From: Paracoccus halophilus
GTDB lineage: Bacteria > Pseudomonadota > Alphaproteobacteria > Rhodobacterales > Rhodobacteraceae
Length of the DNA: 64,000 nucleotides
Assembly: GCF_000763905.1 (NCBI RefSeq)
Contig: NZ_JRKN01000009.1
Coordinates: 1-64,000 of the forward strand
Reading direction: 5' to 3'
Shown here: positions 34,780 through 43,890 of the stretch, piece by piece
Layout: each line of letters begins with the position of its first letter
Numbering within the stretch: position 1 is the first letter of the stretch
The notes under the pieces: generated by a model
Database searches by the model: none
The model's input: only the letters and a program-made list of their open reading frames with translations
Told to the model about the DNA's origin: nothing
Translations under genes and position numbers: made by a program

Positions 34780-35391
34780 TTGGCCCGCGAATCCTATCAT
34801 CACGGAAATTTGCGCCAGGCATTGGTCGAGGCCACGGTCAGCCTGATCGAAGACAAGGGGCCGCAGGCCTTTACCCTGGCCGAGGCCGCCCGGCTGGCCG
34901 GCGTCAGCGCGGCGGCCCCCTATCGGCATTTCACCGGCCGCGACGATCTGCTCGAGGAGGTCGCCCGGCAGGGCTTCGAGGAATTCGGCGACCGGCTGGA
35001 GGTTGCCTTTGATGCCGGCCGCCCCCGGGCGCTGACCGCCTTTTTGCGCATGGGGCAGGAATACCTGAACTTTGCGGCGGCGCGGCGGGGCTATTACATG
35101 GCCATGTTCGAATCCGGCATCTCGATCACCGGAAATCCGGGGCTGTCGCAGGCCGCTGACCGGGCGCGGGGCGTGCTGGTCCAGGGGGCCGAGGCGCTGT
35201 TTCACGAGACGTCCGGGGACCGGCGACCGCCCGCCGGCATGGTGGCGGATCATATCTGGGCGCTCAGCCATGGCGTGGTCGAACTGTTCAGCCGCGGCAA
35301 GCCGGGCAGCCGCTCGCCGATCTCGCCCGCCGATATGCTGGAAAGCGCTGCGCTGATCTATCTGCGCGGGCTGGGCGCGATCGCGGACTGA
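34780..35391 (+). CDS. TetR/AcrR-family regulator
   Basis: This 203-residue repressor has an N-terminal TetR helix-turn-helix (TLAEAARLAGVSAAAPYRHFTGRDDLLEEV) and a C-terminal ligand domain of the WHG type. It starts with TTG, 14 bp after the ptsH stop, so it may be transcribed with the PTS cluster. It lies directly upstream of a DUF2852 gene whose promoter carries a 25-bp palindrome, the probable operator. The ligand is unknown. Confidence 0.9.
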   Translation: MARESYHHGNLRQALVEATVSLIEDKGPQAFTLAEAARLAGVSAAAPYRHFTGRDDLLEEVARQGFEEFGDRLEVAFDAGRPRALTAFLRMGQEYLNFAAARRGYYMAMFESGISITGNPGLSQAADRARGVLVQGAEALFHETSGDRRPPAGMVADHIWALSHGVVELFSRGKPGSRSPISPADMLESAALIYLRGLGAIAD

Positions 35392-35410
35392 AAAATTTGC
35401 AGCCCCACCC

Positions 35411-35463
35411 TTGACGCAGGCGCCTGGGTTCCTCATCTATGTAAATGTAATTAACATTCACAT
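35411..35463 (+). promoter_or_regulatory. Promoter and TetR-type palindrome of the DUF2852 gene
   Basis: TTGACG (35411-35416) serves as -35, with an AT-containing -10 region near 35434-35440. A palindrome, ATGTAAATGT, AATTA, ACATTCACAT (35439-35463), with 9 of 10 paired positions, covers the start region just after the -10. This is a classic repressor layout between the TetR gene and its neighbour. Confidence 0.65.
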
Positions 35464-35477
35464 GGAAGGGAACGCAT

Positions 35478-35885
35478 ATGAATACCGAAATCGCCCCGCG
35501 CCCCTCTGCCATCGACCGGATCGGCCAGATTCTGGCCAGTATCCGCGACTGGCTGGATGAGCGCGGCAAAGGGGCCTGGATCGTCGTCATGATCCTTGGC
35601 TTCATCGTCGTCTGGCCCCTCGGGCTGGCCATTCTGGGTTATATGATATGGAGCAACCGCATGTTTTCCTGCCGTCACGGCCATGAACGCCGCAGCCGCC
35701 ATTCCGCCCCCTCGACCGGGAATTCCGCATTCGACGCCTATCGCGAGGAAACGCTGAAGCGGCTTGAGGACGAGCACCGCGAGTTCCTGGGCTTTCTGCA
35801 AAAGCTGCGCGAGGCCAAGGACAAGGCCGAGTTCGACCAGTTCATGGAAAGCCGCACGCCGCCCGCCAAGGAGGCGCAGGCCTGA
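35478..35885 (+). CDS. DUF2852 membrane protein
   Basis: This 135-residue protein of the DUF2852 family has one strong membrane segment (AWIVVMILGFIVVWPLGLAILGYMIW, about 33-58), then RHGHERR and a charged C-terminal helix (AFDAYREETLKRLEDEHREFLGFLQKLREAKDKAEF in parts), probably a coiled coil in the cytoplasm. The function is unknown. It is separated from the TetR gene by the palindromic promoter and followed by a terminator, so it forms a single-gene unit. Confidence 0.88.
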   Translation: MNTEIAPRPSAIDRIGQILASIRDWLDERGKGAWIVVMILGFIVVWPLGLAILGYMIWSNRMFSCRHGHERRSRHSAPSTGNSAFDAYREETLKRLEDEHREFLGFLQKLREAKDKAEFDQFMESRTPPAKEAQA

Positions 35886-35891
35886 CACGAC

Positions 35892-35921
35892 GCGGGCCGG
35901 GGAACTCCCCGGCCCGCTGCT
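35892..35921. terminator. Terminator between DUF2852 gene and gshA
   Basis: A perfect 11-bp GC-rich stem (35892-35902 with 35907-35917), loop AACT, is followed by TGCTTTAT. It lies between convergent genes. The T-run is short, so strength in either direction is moderate. Confidence 0.75.
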
Positions 35922-35938
35922 TTATGCGGCATCACCGC

Positions 35939-37318
35939 TCAATAGGAATACTGGCGGTAGATCGGGGTCAGATCGCCCGCCCATTCGCCGTGATACCTGT
36001 CCAGCAGTTCATCGGCGGGCACCTTGCCCGTCTCGATGCTTTCCTTCAGCGCGTTCAGGAAATGGGTCTCATCGGGGACAAGGCCGCCGGCGCCACTGCG
36101 GGCGCGGGATTTCAGACCGGCTTCGGCGATCTCCAGCACCTGACGCGCCAGATCGCGCATGACCGTGCCGTCAACCCGCGCATCCAGCGCATGAAGCCCG
36201 GCCTCGCGCCGCCAGGCCTCGCGGGTTTCGGCGCTCCAGCCCTTGACCAGATCCCAGGCCGCATCCAGCGAGGACTGGTCATAGATCAGCCCGACCCAAA
36301 GCGCGGGCAGGGCGCAAAGCCGCCGCCAGGGGCCGCCATCGGCGCCGCGCATCTCGATGAATTTCTTGACCCGGGCCTCGGGGAAGACGGTGGTCAGGTG
36401 ATCGGCCCAGTCCGACAGCGTCGGCACCTCGCCGGGCAGGGCGGGCAGGCGGCCGTTCAGGAAATCGCGGAAGGACTGCCCCAGGGCGTCGATGTACTTG
36501 CCGTCGCGATAGACGAAATACATTGGCACATCAAGGACATAGTCCACCCATCTTTCATAGCCCATGCCGTCCTCGAAGGCAAAGGGCAGCATGCCGGTGC
36601 GGGCATCGTCGAGATTCTGCCAGATATGCGCGCGCCAGCTTTTCCAGCCGTTCGGCTTGCCGTCGAGAAAGGGTGAATTGGCAAAGAGCGCATTCGCCAC
36701 CGGCTGCAGGGCCAGCGCCACGCGCAGTTTCCGCACCATGTCCGCTTCCGAGGCGAAATCCAGATTCACCTGAACGGTGCAGGTGCGATACATCATCTGC
36801 CGGCCCAGCGTGCCGACCCGGCCCATGTAATCGGTCATCAGCCGGTAGCGGCCCTTGGGCATCATCGGCATCTGGTCCTGGCTCCAGACCGGCGCCGCGC
36901 CCAGCCCGATGAAGCCGGCGCCCAGCCTGTCGGCGACGGTCTTGACCTCGGCCAGATGGCTGTTCACCTCGTCGCAGGTCTGGTGAATGTTCTCGAGCGG
37001 CGCCCCCGAAAGCTCCAGCTGGCCCCCCGGTTCCAGGCTGATATTGGCGCCGTCGCGCTCCAGCCCGATGATGTATTCGCCCTCGAGCACAGGGGTCCAG
37101 CCGAAACCGTCGCGCAACCCTTCGAGCATGGCCCTGACCGAGGGCTGGCCGGCATCCGCGTCATAGGGCAGGGGTTGCAGATCGGACTGGCGATAGCCGA
37201 ATTTCTCGTGCTCGGTGCCGATGCGCCATGCCTCGCGCGGCTTTTCGCCCGCTGCCAGATATTCGGCCAGTTGTTCGCGGCGCTCGATCGGGCCGCCGCC
37301 CTGCTGGGGTATGGACAT
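35939..37318 (-). CDS. gshA: Glutamate--cysteine ligase (plant-type)
   Basis: This 459-residue enzyme makes gamma-glutamylcysteine, the first step of glutathione synthesis. The sequence belongs to the plant/alphaproteobacterial class, with WRIGTEHEKFGY, IGLERDGANISLEPGGQLELSG and MMYRTCTVQVNLDF motifs. The ATG at 37318 gives MSIPQQGGGPIERREQL, typical for the group. Last gene of the minus-strand run dapE, GNAT, membrane protein, gshA. Confidence 0.94.
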   Translation of the reverse strand: MSIPQQGGGPIERREQLAEYLAAGEKPREAWRIGTEHEKFGYRQSDLQPLPYDADAGQPSVRAMLEGLRDGFGWTPVLEGEYIIGLERDGANISLEPGGQLELSGAPLENIHQTCDEVNSHLAEVKTVADRLGAGFIGLGAAPVWSQDQMPMMPKGRYRLMTDYMGRVGTLGRQMMYRTCTVQVNLDFASEADMVRKLRVALALQPVANALFANSPFLDGKPNGWKSWRAHIWQNLDDARTGMLPFAFEDGMGYERWVDYVLDVPMYFVYRDGKYIDALGQSFRDFLNGRLPALPGEVPTLSDWADHLTTVFPEARVKKFIEMRGADGGPWRRLCALPALWVGLIYDQSSLDAAWDLVKGWSAETREAWRREAGLHALDARVDGTVMRDLARQVLEIAEAGLKSRARSGAGGLVPDETHFLNALKESIETGKVPADELLDRYHGEWAGDLTPIYRQYSY

Positions 37319-37367
37319 CGGTGGCCTTTCGTTTGCCGTGGGTGTCACAGGTGGCAAGCGCGACGCG

Positions 37368-37883
37368 TCAAGTCAAGGTATCGCGTGCGGGTCTGGTCCA
37401 AAGGGTCTGGAAGGCGGGCGCGTCGCCGGCAAGCGCGGCCGAAACCCGCCCCATGTCGATTCCGGGCAGCGTGGCAAAGGCGCCGGCCAGCATTTCCGCC
37501 CCGGCGGCATCGGCGGGCACCAGAAGCGCCTGCCCGTCCAGACGCTTCAGCCGCCAGTGCCGCCGGCCGTTCAGCCGCAACAGCCTGATTTCGGCCAGTT
37601 CGGGCAGGGGCATCTCGCCCCCCATCAGGCGGTTCGGCGACAGGTAGCGGATCGCGCCCTCGTCCAGTTCGACCAGGCCGGGACCCAGCGAATCGTGGCG
37701 AAAGCGCATCCTGCGGCGCGCGTCCAGCGCCCAGAGGACCGAGCCAAGCGCCAGAATCGCGCCCAAGGGCCAGAACAGCCAGCCGCCCAGCGAAAACAGC
37801 CACAGGCCGAACCCGGCCGAGGCCAGGGCCGCCCCGGTTTCGGCCCATGGGCGCAGCCGGGCAGCCAGTTCCGGCCGGATCAT
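37368..37883 (-). CDS. Uncharacterised membrane protein in the dapE-gshA operon
   Basis: I do not recognise a named family. The 171-residue protein has two adjacent hydrophobic segments near the N-terminus (about 16-32 and 36-55), then a mixed beta-rich part (SLGPGLVELDEGAIRYLSPNRLMGGEMPLPELAEIRLL) that could be a PH-like or bPH2-type domain. Its start overlaps the stop of the GNAT gene (37880-37883), so it is co-translated with it. Similar proteins seem to be restricted to Rhodobacterales, from memory. Confidence 0.75.
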   Translation of the reverse strand: MIRPELAARLRPWAETGAALASAGFGLWLFSLGGWLFWPLGAILALGSVLWALDARRRMRFRHDSLGPGLVELDEGAIRYLSPNRLMGGEMPLPELAEIRLLRLNGRRHWRLKRLDGQALLVPADAAGAEMLAGAFATLPGIDMGRVSAALAGDAPAFQTLWTRPARDTLT

Positions 37884-38299
37884 CCCAGGGCCAGCGTCAT
37901 GTCGCGATGCGGAATGCCGGCATCGTCATAGACCGGGCCATGGGCGGCAAAGCCGAAGCGTTCGTAAAAGGTGATCGCATGGGTCTGCGCGCTGAGCTTT
38001 ACCCGCGTGATGCCCGGGATGCCGCGCAGTTCCTCGATCGAGGCCTCGATCAGGCGCGCGCCAAGGCCGGTGCCGCGCGCCGGCTTGCGCACCGCGACGC
38101 GGCCGATCTTGCCGGTGTCACCCAGCAGCAACAGCCGCGCCGTGCCCAGCGGCTGGCCGCCCTCGCCACGGGCCAGAAGATGGATGGCCGAACCGTCCAG
38201 ATCGTCGATTTCCTCGGCCTCGGACACGCCCTGTTCGACGATGAAGACCTCGCGCCGGATGCTGCGGCACGCCTCGATATCCTCGGTTCTTTCGATCAT
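37880..38299 (-). CDS. GNAT-family N-acetyltransferase (ElaA-like)
   Basis: This 139-residue acetyltransferase contains the acetyl-CoA loop [20 protein letters not shown] and the terminal [11 protein letters not shown] and IPHRDM segments, as in ElaA-type GNAT proteins. The acceptor is unknown. It overlaps dapE by 4 bp upstream and the membrane protein gene by 4 bp downstream, an operon of three coupled genes. Confidence 0.9.
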   Translation of the reverse strand: MIERTEDIEACRSIRREVFIVEQGVSEAEEIDDLDGSAIHLLARGEGGQPLGTARLLLLGDTGKIGRVAVRKPARGTGLGARLIEASIEELRGIPGITRVKLSAQTHAITFYERFGFAAHGPVYDDAGIPHRDMTLALG

Positions 38300-39444
38300 G
38301 AGAAGTAGCTTTCCAGAATGCGTCGGTAGATGCGGGCAAGCTGGCGCACCTGATCTGCCGGCACGCGCTCGTCCACCTGATGCATGAAATGGCCGACCAG
38401 GCCGAATTCAAGGACCGGGCAGTGATCCTTGACGAAACGCGCGTCCGAGGTGCCGCCGCTGGTCGACAGAACCGGCTCGATCCCGGTTTCCGCGCGCACC
38501 ACGCCGGCCACCAGATCGACAAAGGGGCCGGGCTTTGTCAGGAAGCTCTCGCCCGAGATATCGGTCGCGATGCTGAACTCCACCCCGGTTTCCGCCGCGA
38601 TGGCCCGCGCCCGGTCGCGGATCATCCGGTCCAGGCTGTCGCCCGTATGCAGGTCGTTGAAGCGGATATTGACGGTCGCGCGGGCCTTTTCGGGAATCAC
38701 GTTCGAGGCCGGATTGCCGCAATCGATCGTGGTGACCTGCAGGCCCGAGGGATCGAAATGCGGGCTTCCCGCGTCCAGCGGGCTGGCGGTCAGATCATGC
38801 AGCAGGCGCAGCAGCGCATGGACCGGGTTGCGCGCGCGATGCGGATAGGCGGCATGGCCCTGCAGGCCCTGCGCCTCGATCCCGAAAGTGACCGAGCCGC
38901 GCCGGCCGATCTTGATCATCTCGCCCATGCGGTCGGGGTTCGAGGGCTCGCCGACGATGCAGACATCCATCCGCTCGCCCTGCTGCCGCATCCAGTCCAG
39001 CAGGGCGCGCGTCCCGTCCTTGCCGGGGCCTTCCTCGTCGCCGGTGATGGTCAGGATCACCGCGCCCGCGGGCGGTGTCTCGGTCACGAAGCCGATGGCG
39101 GCGGCGGCAAAGGCGGCGACGGCCGATTTCATGTCGGTGGCGCCGCGCCCCCAGATCCAGCCGTCTTGCCGATGCCCGGAAAAGGGCGGGTGGGTCCAGC
39201 TGGCGGGATCGCCCGGCGGCACGACATCGGTATGACCGTTGAAGCCGAATGTCCGGGCCGCCCCTTTCGCGCCCCAGCGGGCAAAGAGGTTCGGCACGCC
39301 GTTGCGGTCGACGCGATGACATTCGAACCCCGCCGCGCCCAGTTCAGCGGCCAGCAATTGCAGCGCGCCGCCTTCCTCGGGCGTGACCGAGGGGCAGCGG
39401 ATCAGTCTTGCGGTCAGGTCGGCGGGGTCGGGCGTCCGGGTCAT
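38296..39444 (-). CDS. dapE: Succinyl-diaminopimelate desuccinylase
   Basis: This 382-residue zinc amidohydrolase is in the lysine and diaminopimelate pathway. It has the M20 motifs [14 protein letters not shown] and [24 protein letters not shown] with the catalytic Glu, VGEPSN, and [11 protein letters not shown]. The length is normal. It heads the run of four minus-strand genes that ends in gshA; the TauE-type gene lies 32 bp upstream and may share the transcript. Confidence 0.96.
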   Translation of the reverse strand: MTRTPDPADLTARLIRCPSVTPEEGGALQLLAAELGAAGFECHRVDRNGVPNLFARWGAKGAARTFGFNGHTDVVPPGDPASWTHPPFSGHRQDGWIWGRGATDMKSAVAAFAAAAIGFVTETPPAGAVILTITGDEEGPGKDGTRALLDWMRQQGERMDVCIVGEPSNPDRMGEMIKIGRRGSVTFGIEAQGLQGHAAYPHRARNPVHALLRLLHDLTASPLDAGSPHFDPSGLQVTTIDCGNPASNVIPEKARATVNIRFNDLHTGDSLDRMIRDRARAIAAETGVEFSIATDISGESFLTKPGPFVDLVAGVVRAETGIEPVLSTSGGTSDARFVKDHCPVLEFGLVGHFMHQVDERVPADQVRQLARIYRRILESYFS

Positions 39445-39476
39445 CTGGTGGCTGCGTTCTTGCTGTTCGGGCCTGA

Positions 39477-40250
39477 TTACACCGGCTGGCCAAGGACCGC
39501 CAGCGCGCGGCGGATCAGGTTGCCGCCGGTCATGACCAGCAGGATCAGGGTCCAGCGCCGGAACTGCGCCACGTCCAGCCGGTCATGGGCCTTGAAGCCC
39601 AGCCACATGCCGATCACGGCAGGGATCACCACGATTCCCGACAGGGGCAGCGTCTGGGCGTTCAGCACCCCCGATTGCAGATGCGCCACCGACAGCACCA
39701 CCGCGCCCAGCAGGAAGACGACGCCCTGGACGCGGACCTGTTCGGTTTTCGGCATGCCGATCGACAGCAGATAGACGATCAGCGGCGGCCCCCAGATCCC
39801 CGAGACGCCGCCGTAAAGCCCGCCGATGATCCCCGAGACGATCTCGACCCGGCGGCGGTGATGGATCGGGATCGCCATGCTGCGCCCGCTGAGCTGCCAC
39901 AGGGCGAACAGCGTGATCGGCACGCCCAGCAGCAGATACATGATCCATTGCGGGATCACCGGCGCGAACATGGCCGAGATCGGGATGAACAGCAGCACCA
40001 TGCCGATATGCCAGCGAAAGCGAAGCGTCGTCTCCCATGCCGCGCGCCAGCCCTGCCGCATGGCCTGGCCCAGATTGGCAAACAGCGTCGGCAGGATCAG
40101 CACGGCCAGCGCCTGCTGCGCGGTCAGGAACGAGCCCAGCACCGACATCATGATCATCGGCATCGCGAAGCCCACCGCGCCCTTGACGAAGCCCGAGAAC
40201 AGCGTGACGGCGATGACCAGCCAGAAGATCGAGGGGTCCAGTCCGAACAT
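39477..40250 (-). CDS. TauE/SafE-family membrane permease
   Basis: This 257-residue protein has about eight hydrophobic helices and the TauE/SafE patterns [18 protein letters not shown] (near the N-terminus) and [20 protein letters not shown]. The family exports sulfite, sulfoacetate or related anions; the substrate here is not deducible. The start at ATG 40250 gives [10 protein letters not shown]; a TTG at 40286 would add 12 residues. Confidence 0.88.
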   Translation of the reverse strand: MFGLDPSIFWLVIAVTLFSGFVKGAVGFAMPMIMMSVLGSFLTAQQALAVLILPTLFANLGQAMRQGWRAAWETTLRFRWHIGMVLLFIPISAMFAPVIPQWIMYLLLGVPITLFALWQLSGRSMAIPIHHRRRVEIVSGIIGGLYGGVSGIWGPPLIVYLLSIGMPKTEQVRVQGVVFLLGAVVLSVAHLQSGVLNAQTLPLSGIVVIPAVIGMWLGFKAHDRLDVAQFRRWTLILLVMTGGNLIRRALAVLGQPV

Positions 40251-40412
40251 GGCCGCCAGATTGCTGTGCCCTGCGCGCGGCTGCAAGACGGGAAATATGG
40301 GCCGCGGCCGCTATTGCAAGCGGGTGACTCGGCGGCAGCGATCTGCGCGGGCTTGCTGGACAGGCCGCGACGATCAGGCATTATTGCGCATGCCAACAGA
40401 ACGGAGCTGCCA

Positions 40413-40835
40413 ATGACCCGCCTGCCCATGATTTCCGCGGCGCTTGCCGCGATGCTCGGCCTTGCCGCATGCGAGCCGACGACGCTGAGCGCGTCCGGCG
40501 AGAATATTCCCACCGGTCCCTATGTTCTGGTCGGCATCGGCGCCGATACCGTGCCCGAGCGAAATGTCGGCCTGACCATCGAGTCCGACGGCTCGATCAG
40601 CGGACAGGGGCCCTGCAACAGCTATGCCGCCGCGCAGACCGCCGAGCCCCCGGCTTTTGCCCTGGGGCCGATGACCACCTCGCGCTCGGGCTGCTCGGGC
40701 CGTGCCGGGCGGCTGGAATCGCGCTATTTCCAGGCGCTGGCGCAGGCCACCGGCATCACTTTCCTGGGCGGCGTGCTGACCATCGAGGGGCCGACCTACC
40801 TGACCTATGAGCCGGGCTACCGCAAGGAAGAATAG
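40413..40835 (+). CDS. META-domain (HslJ-like) lipoprotein
   Basis: This 140-residue protein has a lipoprotein signal ending LGLAAC (lipidated Cys20) followed by a META domain: VGLTIESDGSISGQGPCNSYAA, ALGPMTTSRSGCSG and the terminal FLGGVLTIEGPTYLTYEP. META proteins include HslJ, tied to novobiocin resistance and heat shock in E. coli. The role here is unknown. It is a single gene, convergent with recO. Confidence 0.87.
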   Translation: MTRLPMISAALAAMLGLAACEPTTLSASGENIPTGPYVLVGIGADTVPERNVGLTIESDGSISGQGPCNSYAAAQTAEPPAFALGPMTTSRSGCSGRAGRLESRYFQALAQATGITFLGGVLTIEGPTYLTYEPGYRKEE

Positions 40836-40852
40836 GCCGGCATCAACCCCCC

Positions 40853-40878
40853 GCCGCCGCGCACCCCCGCGCGGCGGC
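40853..40878. terminator. GC-rich hairpin between META gene and recO
   Basis: A perfect 10-bp stem (40853-40862 with 40869-40878) ends at the recO stop codon. No T-run follows, so its role as a terminator is uncertain. It lies between convergent genes. Confidence 0.4.
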
Positions 40879-41594
40879 TAGAGATCCGGCGCGGCCAGCC
40901 GCGCGATCAGCCGCGCGCGCGCCGGCGGCAGCGGTTTTCCAAGATGCTCCTCGGCCAGCCGGGTGCGCAGGAAATATCCTGTCAGTTCAAGGGCATCAGC
41001 CAGGCCGCCATTGCCGCGCCCGCCCAGCAGCGCGGGCAGGGGCAAAAGCCGGGGCGCCCAGTCGCCGGCCGCCTGCGCGCTGACCGCCCGGCCCGAGCGG
41101 GGGCTGACATAGGCCAGCCCCTCGCGCGAGCCGGTGACCGCGCAGCGGCTCAGGTCAAGGCCGAAGCCCAACTCGTCCAGAAGCTGCATTTCCCAATGCA
41201 GATAGGCCTCGGCCCATGCCTCACCTGCATCCATCAGGTCCAGAAGGCTCTCGGTCGTGTCGGTCAGGCGGGGATGGGGGTCGCGCTCGGGCAGGGCAAA
41301 GACCAGCATCGCGGTCACCGCGTTGACCCCGGCCAGCGCATCGGCGCTGCCGATCAGGCCGGGACGCGCACGGGCGGGTTCCAGCGCGAAAGTGCCCAGC
41401 TGATCCTGAAGCCGGGCGCGCCAGCGCAGGCTGACCCGATTGCCCGGCTGCAGCATGGCCGCGCGTTTCGCGCTGGCCCCGCCCGGCACCAGGCCCGAGA
41501 TCAGCCCGGCCTCGCGCGAGAGCGCCGTCAGGATCACGCCGGCCTCGCCATGCCTGCGCTGGCTCATCACGCTGGCCTCGCCGCTCCACTCCAT
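40878..41594 (-). CDS. recO: DNA repair protein RecO
   Basis: This 238-residue mediator loads RecA at gaps with RecF and RecR. It has the N-terminal OB-fold (MEWSGEASVMSQRRHGEAGVI, GGASAKRAAMLQPGN) and the alphaproteobacterial C-terminal part DLSRCAVTGSREGLAYVSPRSGRAVS, where most zinc-finger Cys are lost. It starts 5 bp after recF and so joins the dnaA-dnaN-recF run. In many relatives recO is near era/rnc instead. Confidence 0.9.
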   Translation of the reverse strand: MEWSGEASVMSQRRHGEAGVILTALSREAGLISGLVPGGASAKRAAMLQPGNRVSLRWRARLQDQLGTFALEPARARPGLIGSADALAGVNAVTAMLVFALPERDPHPRLTDTTESLLDLMDAGEAWAEAYLHWEMQLLDELGFGLDLSRCAVTGSREGLAYVSPRSGRAVSAQAAGDWAPRLLPLPALLGGRGNGGLADALELTGYFLRTRLAEEHLGKPLPPARARLIARLAAPDL

Positions 41595-41599
41595 CGCCG

Positions 41600-42682
41600 T
41601 CAGCCGCTGTCGGGCGTGCAGTGCGAGGCGTCAGTGCCGCGCGATACCGCCAGGAACTGCGCCCGGCCGCGCAGCGGGTCGAACAGTTCGGCCCCGGTGC
41701 CGGTCAGGAATGCCTGCGCGTTCAGGGCGGTGATCTCGTCGTAAAGCGCGGCGCGGCGGCCGGCATCCAGATGCGCCGCCACCTCATCCAGAAGCAGGAC
41801 CGGGCTTTCGGCATCCAGCGCCCGGGCATTGGCAAGGATCAGCGACAGAAGCAGCGCCTTTTGCTCGCCGGTCGAGGACAGCGCGGCGGGCATGTCCTGC
41901 GCCCCCCAATGCGCGCCCAGATCGGCGCGGTGCGGGCCGGTCAGGCTGCGGCCGGCGGCCATGTCGCGGGGTCGCGTCCCGGCCAGACGGGCGGCGATGC
42001 TGTCGGGGTCGGGGTCGTCGGCCATGCCTTCGCCCGGCAAAAGCGTCAGCCGGGCGGCGGGAAAGGCGGTCTCGGCCCCGTCCTGCGCCGCCATGATCCG
42101 CGCGATGGCGTCCAGCCGGTTGCGGGTCAGCGCCGCGCCCATATCGGCCATCTGGCTTTCCAGCGCGCGATACCAGCCCGGATCGCGGATCCCGTCGCGC
42201 AAGAGCCGGTTGCGCTCGCGCATCGCCTTGTCATAGCCCAGAGCGTCCTCGGCATGGCCGGGCGCAAAGCTCAGCGTCACCCGGTCGAGAAAGCGCCGCC
42301 GCTGTTCGGGCGTATCGGTCCAGAGCCGGTCCATGGCGGGGGTCAGCCAGATCACCCGCAAGAGCCGCCCCAAAGCGGCCTGCGGGCCGGGCTTGTCGTC
42401 GATCATGACCTCGCGCGGCTGGCCGGGTCGGGCGCGGGTCAGCACCTGTCTGTCGTCGATTTCGGCGCGGATCTGCCAGCCGACATCCGGCCCGCGACGC
42501 GCCTGTTCGCCGGGCGGGACGCCGCGCATGCCGCGGCCGGGGGACAGCATGGAAACCGCTTCCAGGATATTCGTCTTGCCTGCCCCGTTCGGCCCGAAAA
42601 TGGCCAACGGCCGGCGATCCGCCTGCAGATCGAGCCTGGCCCAGCTGCGAAACTGCGTCAGATGCAGGCGCGTCAGCGTCAC
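41600..42682 (-). CDS. recF: DNA replication and repair protein RecF
   Basis: This 360-residue ABC/SMC-type ATPase acts at single-strand gaps. It has Walker A FGPNGAGKTNILEA, the signature ALSSTGEQKALLLSLILANA and Walker B PVLLLDEVAAHLD. The start overlaps the dnaN stop by 4 bp (42679-42682). Length is normal for the family. Confidence 0.96.
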   Translation of the reverse strand: MTLTRLHLTQFRSWARLDLQADRRPLAIFGPNGAGKTNILEAVSMLSPGRGMRGVPPGEQARRGPDVGWQIRAEIDDRQVLTRARPGQPREVMIDDKPGPQAALGRLLRVIWLTPAMDRLWTDTPEQRRRFLDRVTLSFAPGHAEDALGYDKAMRERNRLLRDGIRDPGWYRALESQMADMGAALTRNRLDAIARIMAAQDGAETAFPAARLTLLPGEGMADDPDPDSIAARLAGTRPRDMAAGRSLTGPHRADLGAHWGAQDMPAALSSTGEQKALLLSLILANARALDAESPVLLLDEVAAHLDAGRRAALYDEITALNAQAFLTGTGAELFDPLRGRAQFLAVSRGTDASHCTPDSG

Positions 42683-43797
42683 ACGCGCATCGGCATGACG
42701 ACATAGACGGCCGAGGTATCGCCGCCCTCGCGGATCAGCGCCGCGTCGCCCGAGCCGTTGAACAGAAAGACCGCGTTCTCGCGTTCGATCTGGCTGGCGA
42801 TCTCGTGCAGGTATTTGGCGTTGAAGCCGATCTCGAGCGGCTCGTCGCCATAGCCCACGGCCAGTTCCTCATCGGCGGCGCCGGCGTCGGGGGCGTTCAC
42901 CGACAGGACCAGACGATCCTCGTCCAGCGCCAGTTTCACGGCGCGCGAGCGCTCGCTGCTGACGGTGGCGACGCGGTCCACGGCCTTGGCGAAATCGCCG
43001 GCATCGACCTCGAGCTTGCGGGTATTGCCCGAGGGGATGACGCGGCTGTAATCGGGGAACGTGCCGTCGATCACCTTGGAGGTCAGGGTGATTCTGGGGG
43101 TGGCGAAGCGCACCTTGGTCTCGCTGACCGAGACGGCAATCTGCGCCTCGTCATCGTCCAGCAGCTTGCGCAGCTCGGCCACGGTCTTGCGCGGCACGAT
43201 GACGCCGGGCATGTCGGCCGCGCCCTCGGGCAGGGGGGCGTCGATGCGGGCCAGCCGGTGGCCATCGGTCGCCACGCAGCGCAGGCTGGTGCCGTCCTCG
43301 GTCTGGGCGACATGCATGTAGACGCCGTTCAGGTAATAGCGCGTCTCTTCGTTCGAGATGGCGAATTTCGACTTGTCGAACAGCCGCCGCAGCGCCGTGG
43401 CGGGGGCCGAGAAATTGGCGCTGTATTCGGACGAGGACATGACCGGAAAATCCTCGCGCGGCAGCGTGGCCAGGCTGAAATTCGAGCGCCCCGCCTGCAC
43501 CGTCAGCCGGTCCGTGGCGCTGTCCAGCGCCAGTTGCACCAGCGACCCGTCCGGCAGCTTGCGGGCGATGTCATTGAGCATCCCGGCCGAAACCGTGGTG
43601 GCGCCGGGGCGCTCGACCTGCGCGGTGGCGCGATCGACGATCTCGGTATCCAGATCGGTGGCACGGAAGCTGACACCCTCGGGCGTGGCCTCGATCAGCA
43701 CATTGGCCAGGATCGGTATGGTGTTGCGGCGTTCGACGACGGATTGGGCCTGGGATACGGCCTTTACCAGATCGGCACGTTCGATCGAGAATTTCAT
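42679..43797 (-). CDS. dnaN: DNA polymerase III sliding clamp (beta subunit)
   Basis: This 372-residue clamp has the N-terminus MKFSIERADLVKAVSQAQSVVERRNTIPILANVLIEA and the conserved C-terminal end ending VYVVMPMRV, which contacts partner peptides. ATG 43797 is chosen for this family N-terminus; ATG 43803 would add two residues. Ninety-three bases separate it from dnaA, with a short palindrome GCCAATTTGGC (43850-43860) between them. Confidence 0.97.
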   Translation of the reverse strand: MKFSIERADLVKAVSQAQSVVERRNTIPILANVLIEATPEGVSFRATDLDTEIVDRATAQVERPGATTVSAGMLNDIARKLPDGSLVQLALDSATDRLTVQAGRSNFSLATLPREDFPVMSSSEYSANFSAPATALRRLFDKSKFAISNEETRYYLNGVYMHVAQTEDGTSLRCVATDGHRLARIDAPLPEGAADMPGVIVPRKTVAELRKLLDDDEAQIAVSVSETKVRFATPRITLTSKVIDGTFPDYSRVIPSGNTRKLEVDAGDFAKAVDRVATVSSERSRAVKLALDEDRLVLSVNAPDAGAADEELAVGYGDEPLEIGFNAKYLHEIASQIERENAVFLFNGSGDAALIREGGDTSAVYVVMPMRV

Positions 43798-43890
43798 GGT
43801 CATGCCCCTATGTCGTTCTGGCCTCGGGCCGGGAATGGCCGTGCGGGGCGCCAATTTGGCACAAACCCGCGCGGGGTCAAGGTGTCAGGC

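Noticed and set aside
43850..43860. Palindrome GCCAATTTGGC between dnaA and dnaN as an origin or operator element
   Set aside because: A single 11-bp palindrome without repeats or DnaA boxes is too little to support a role.
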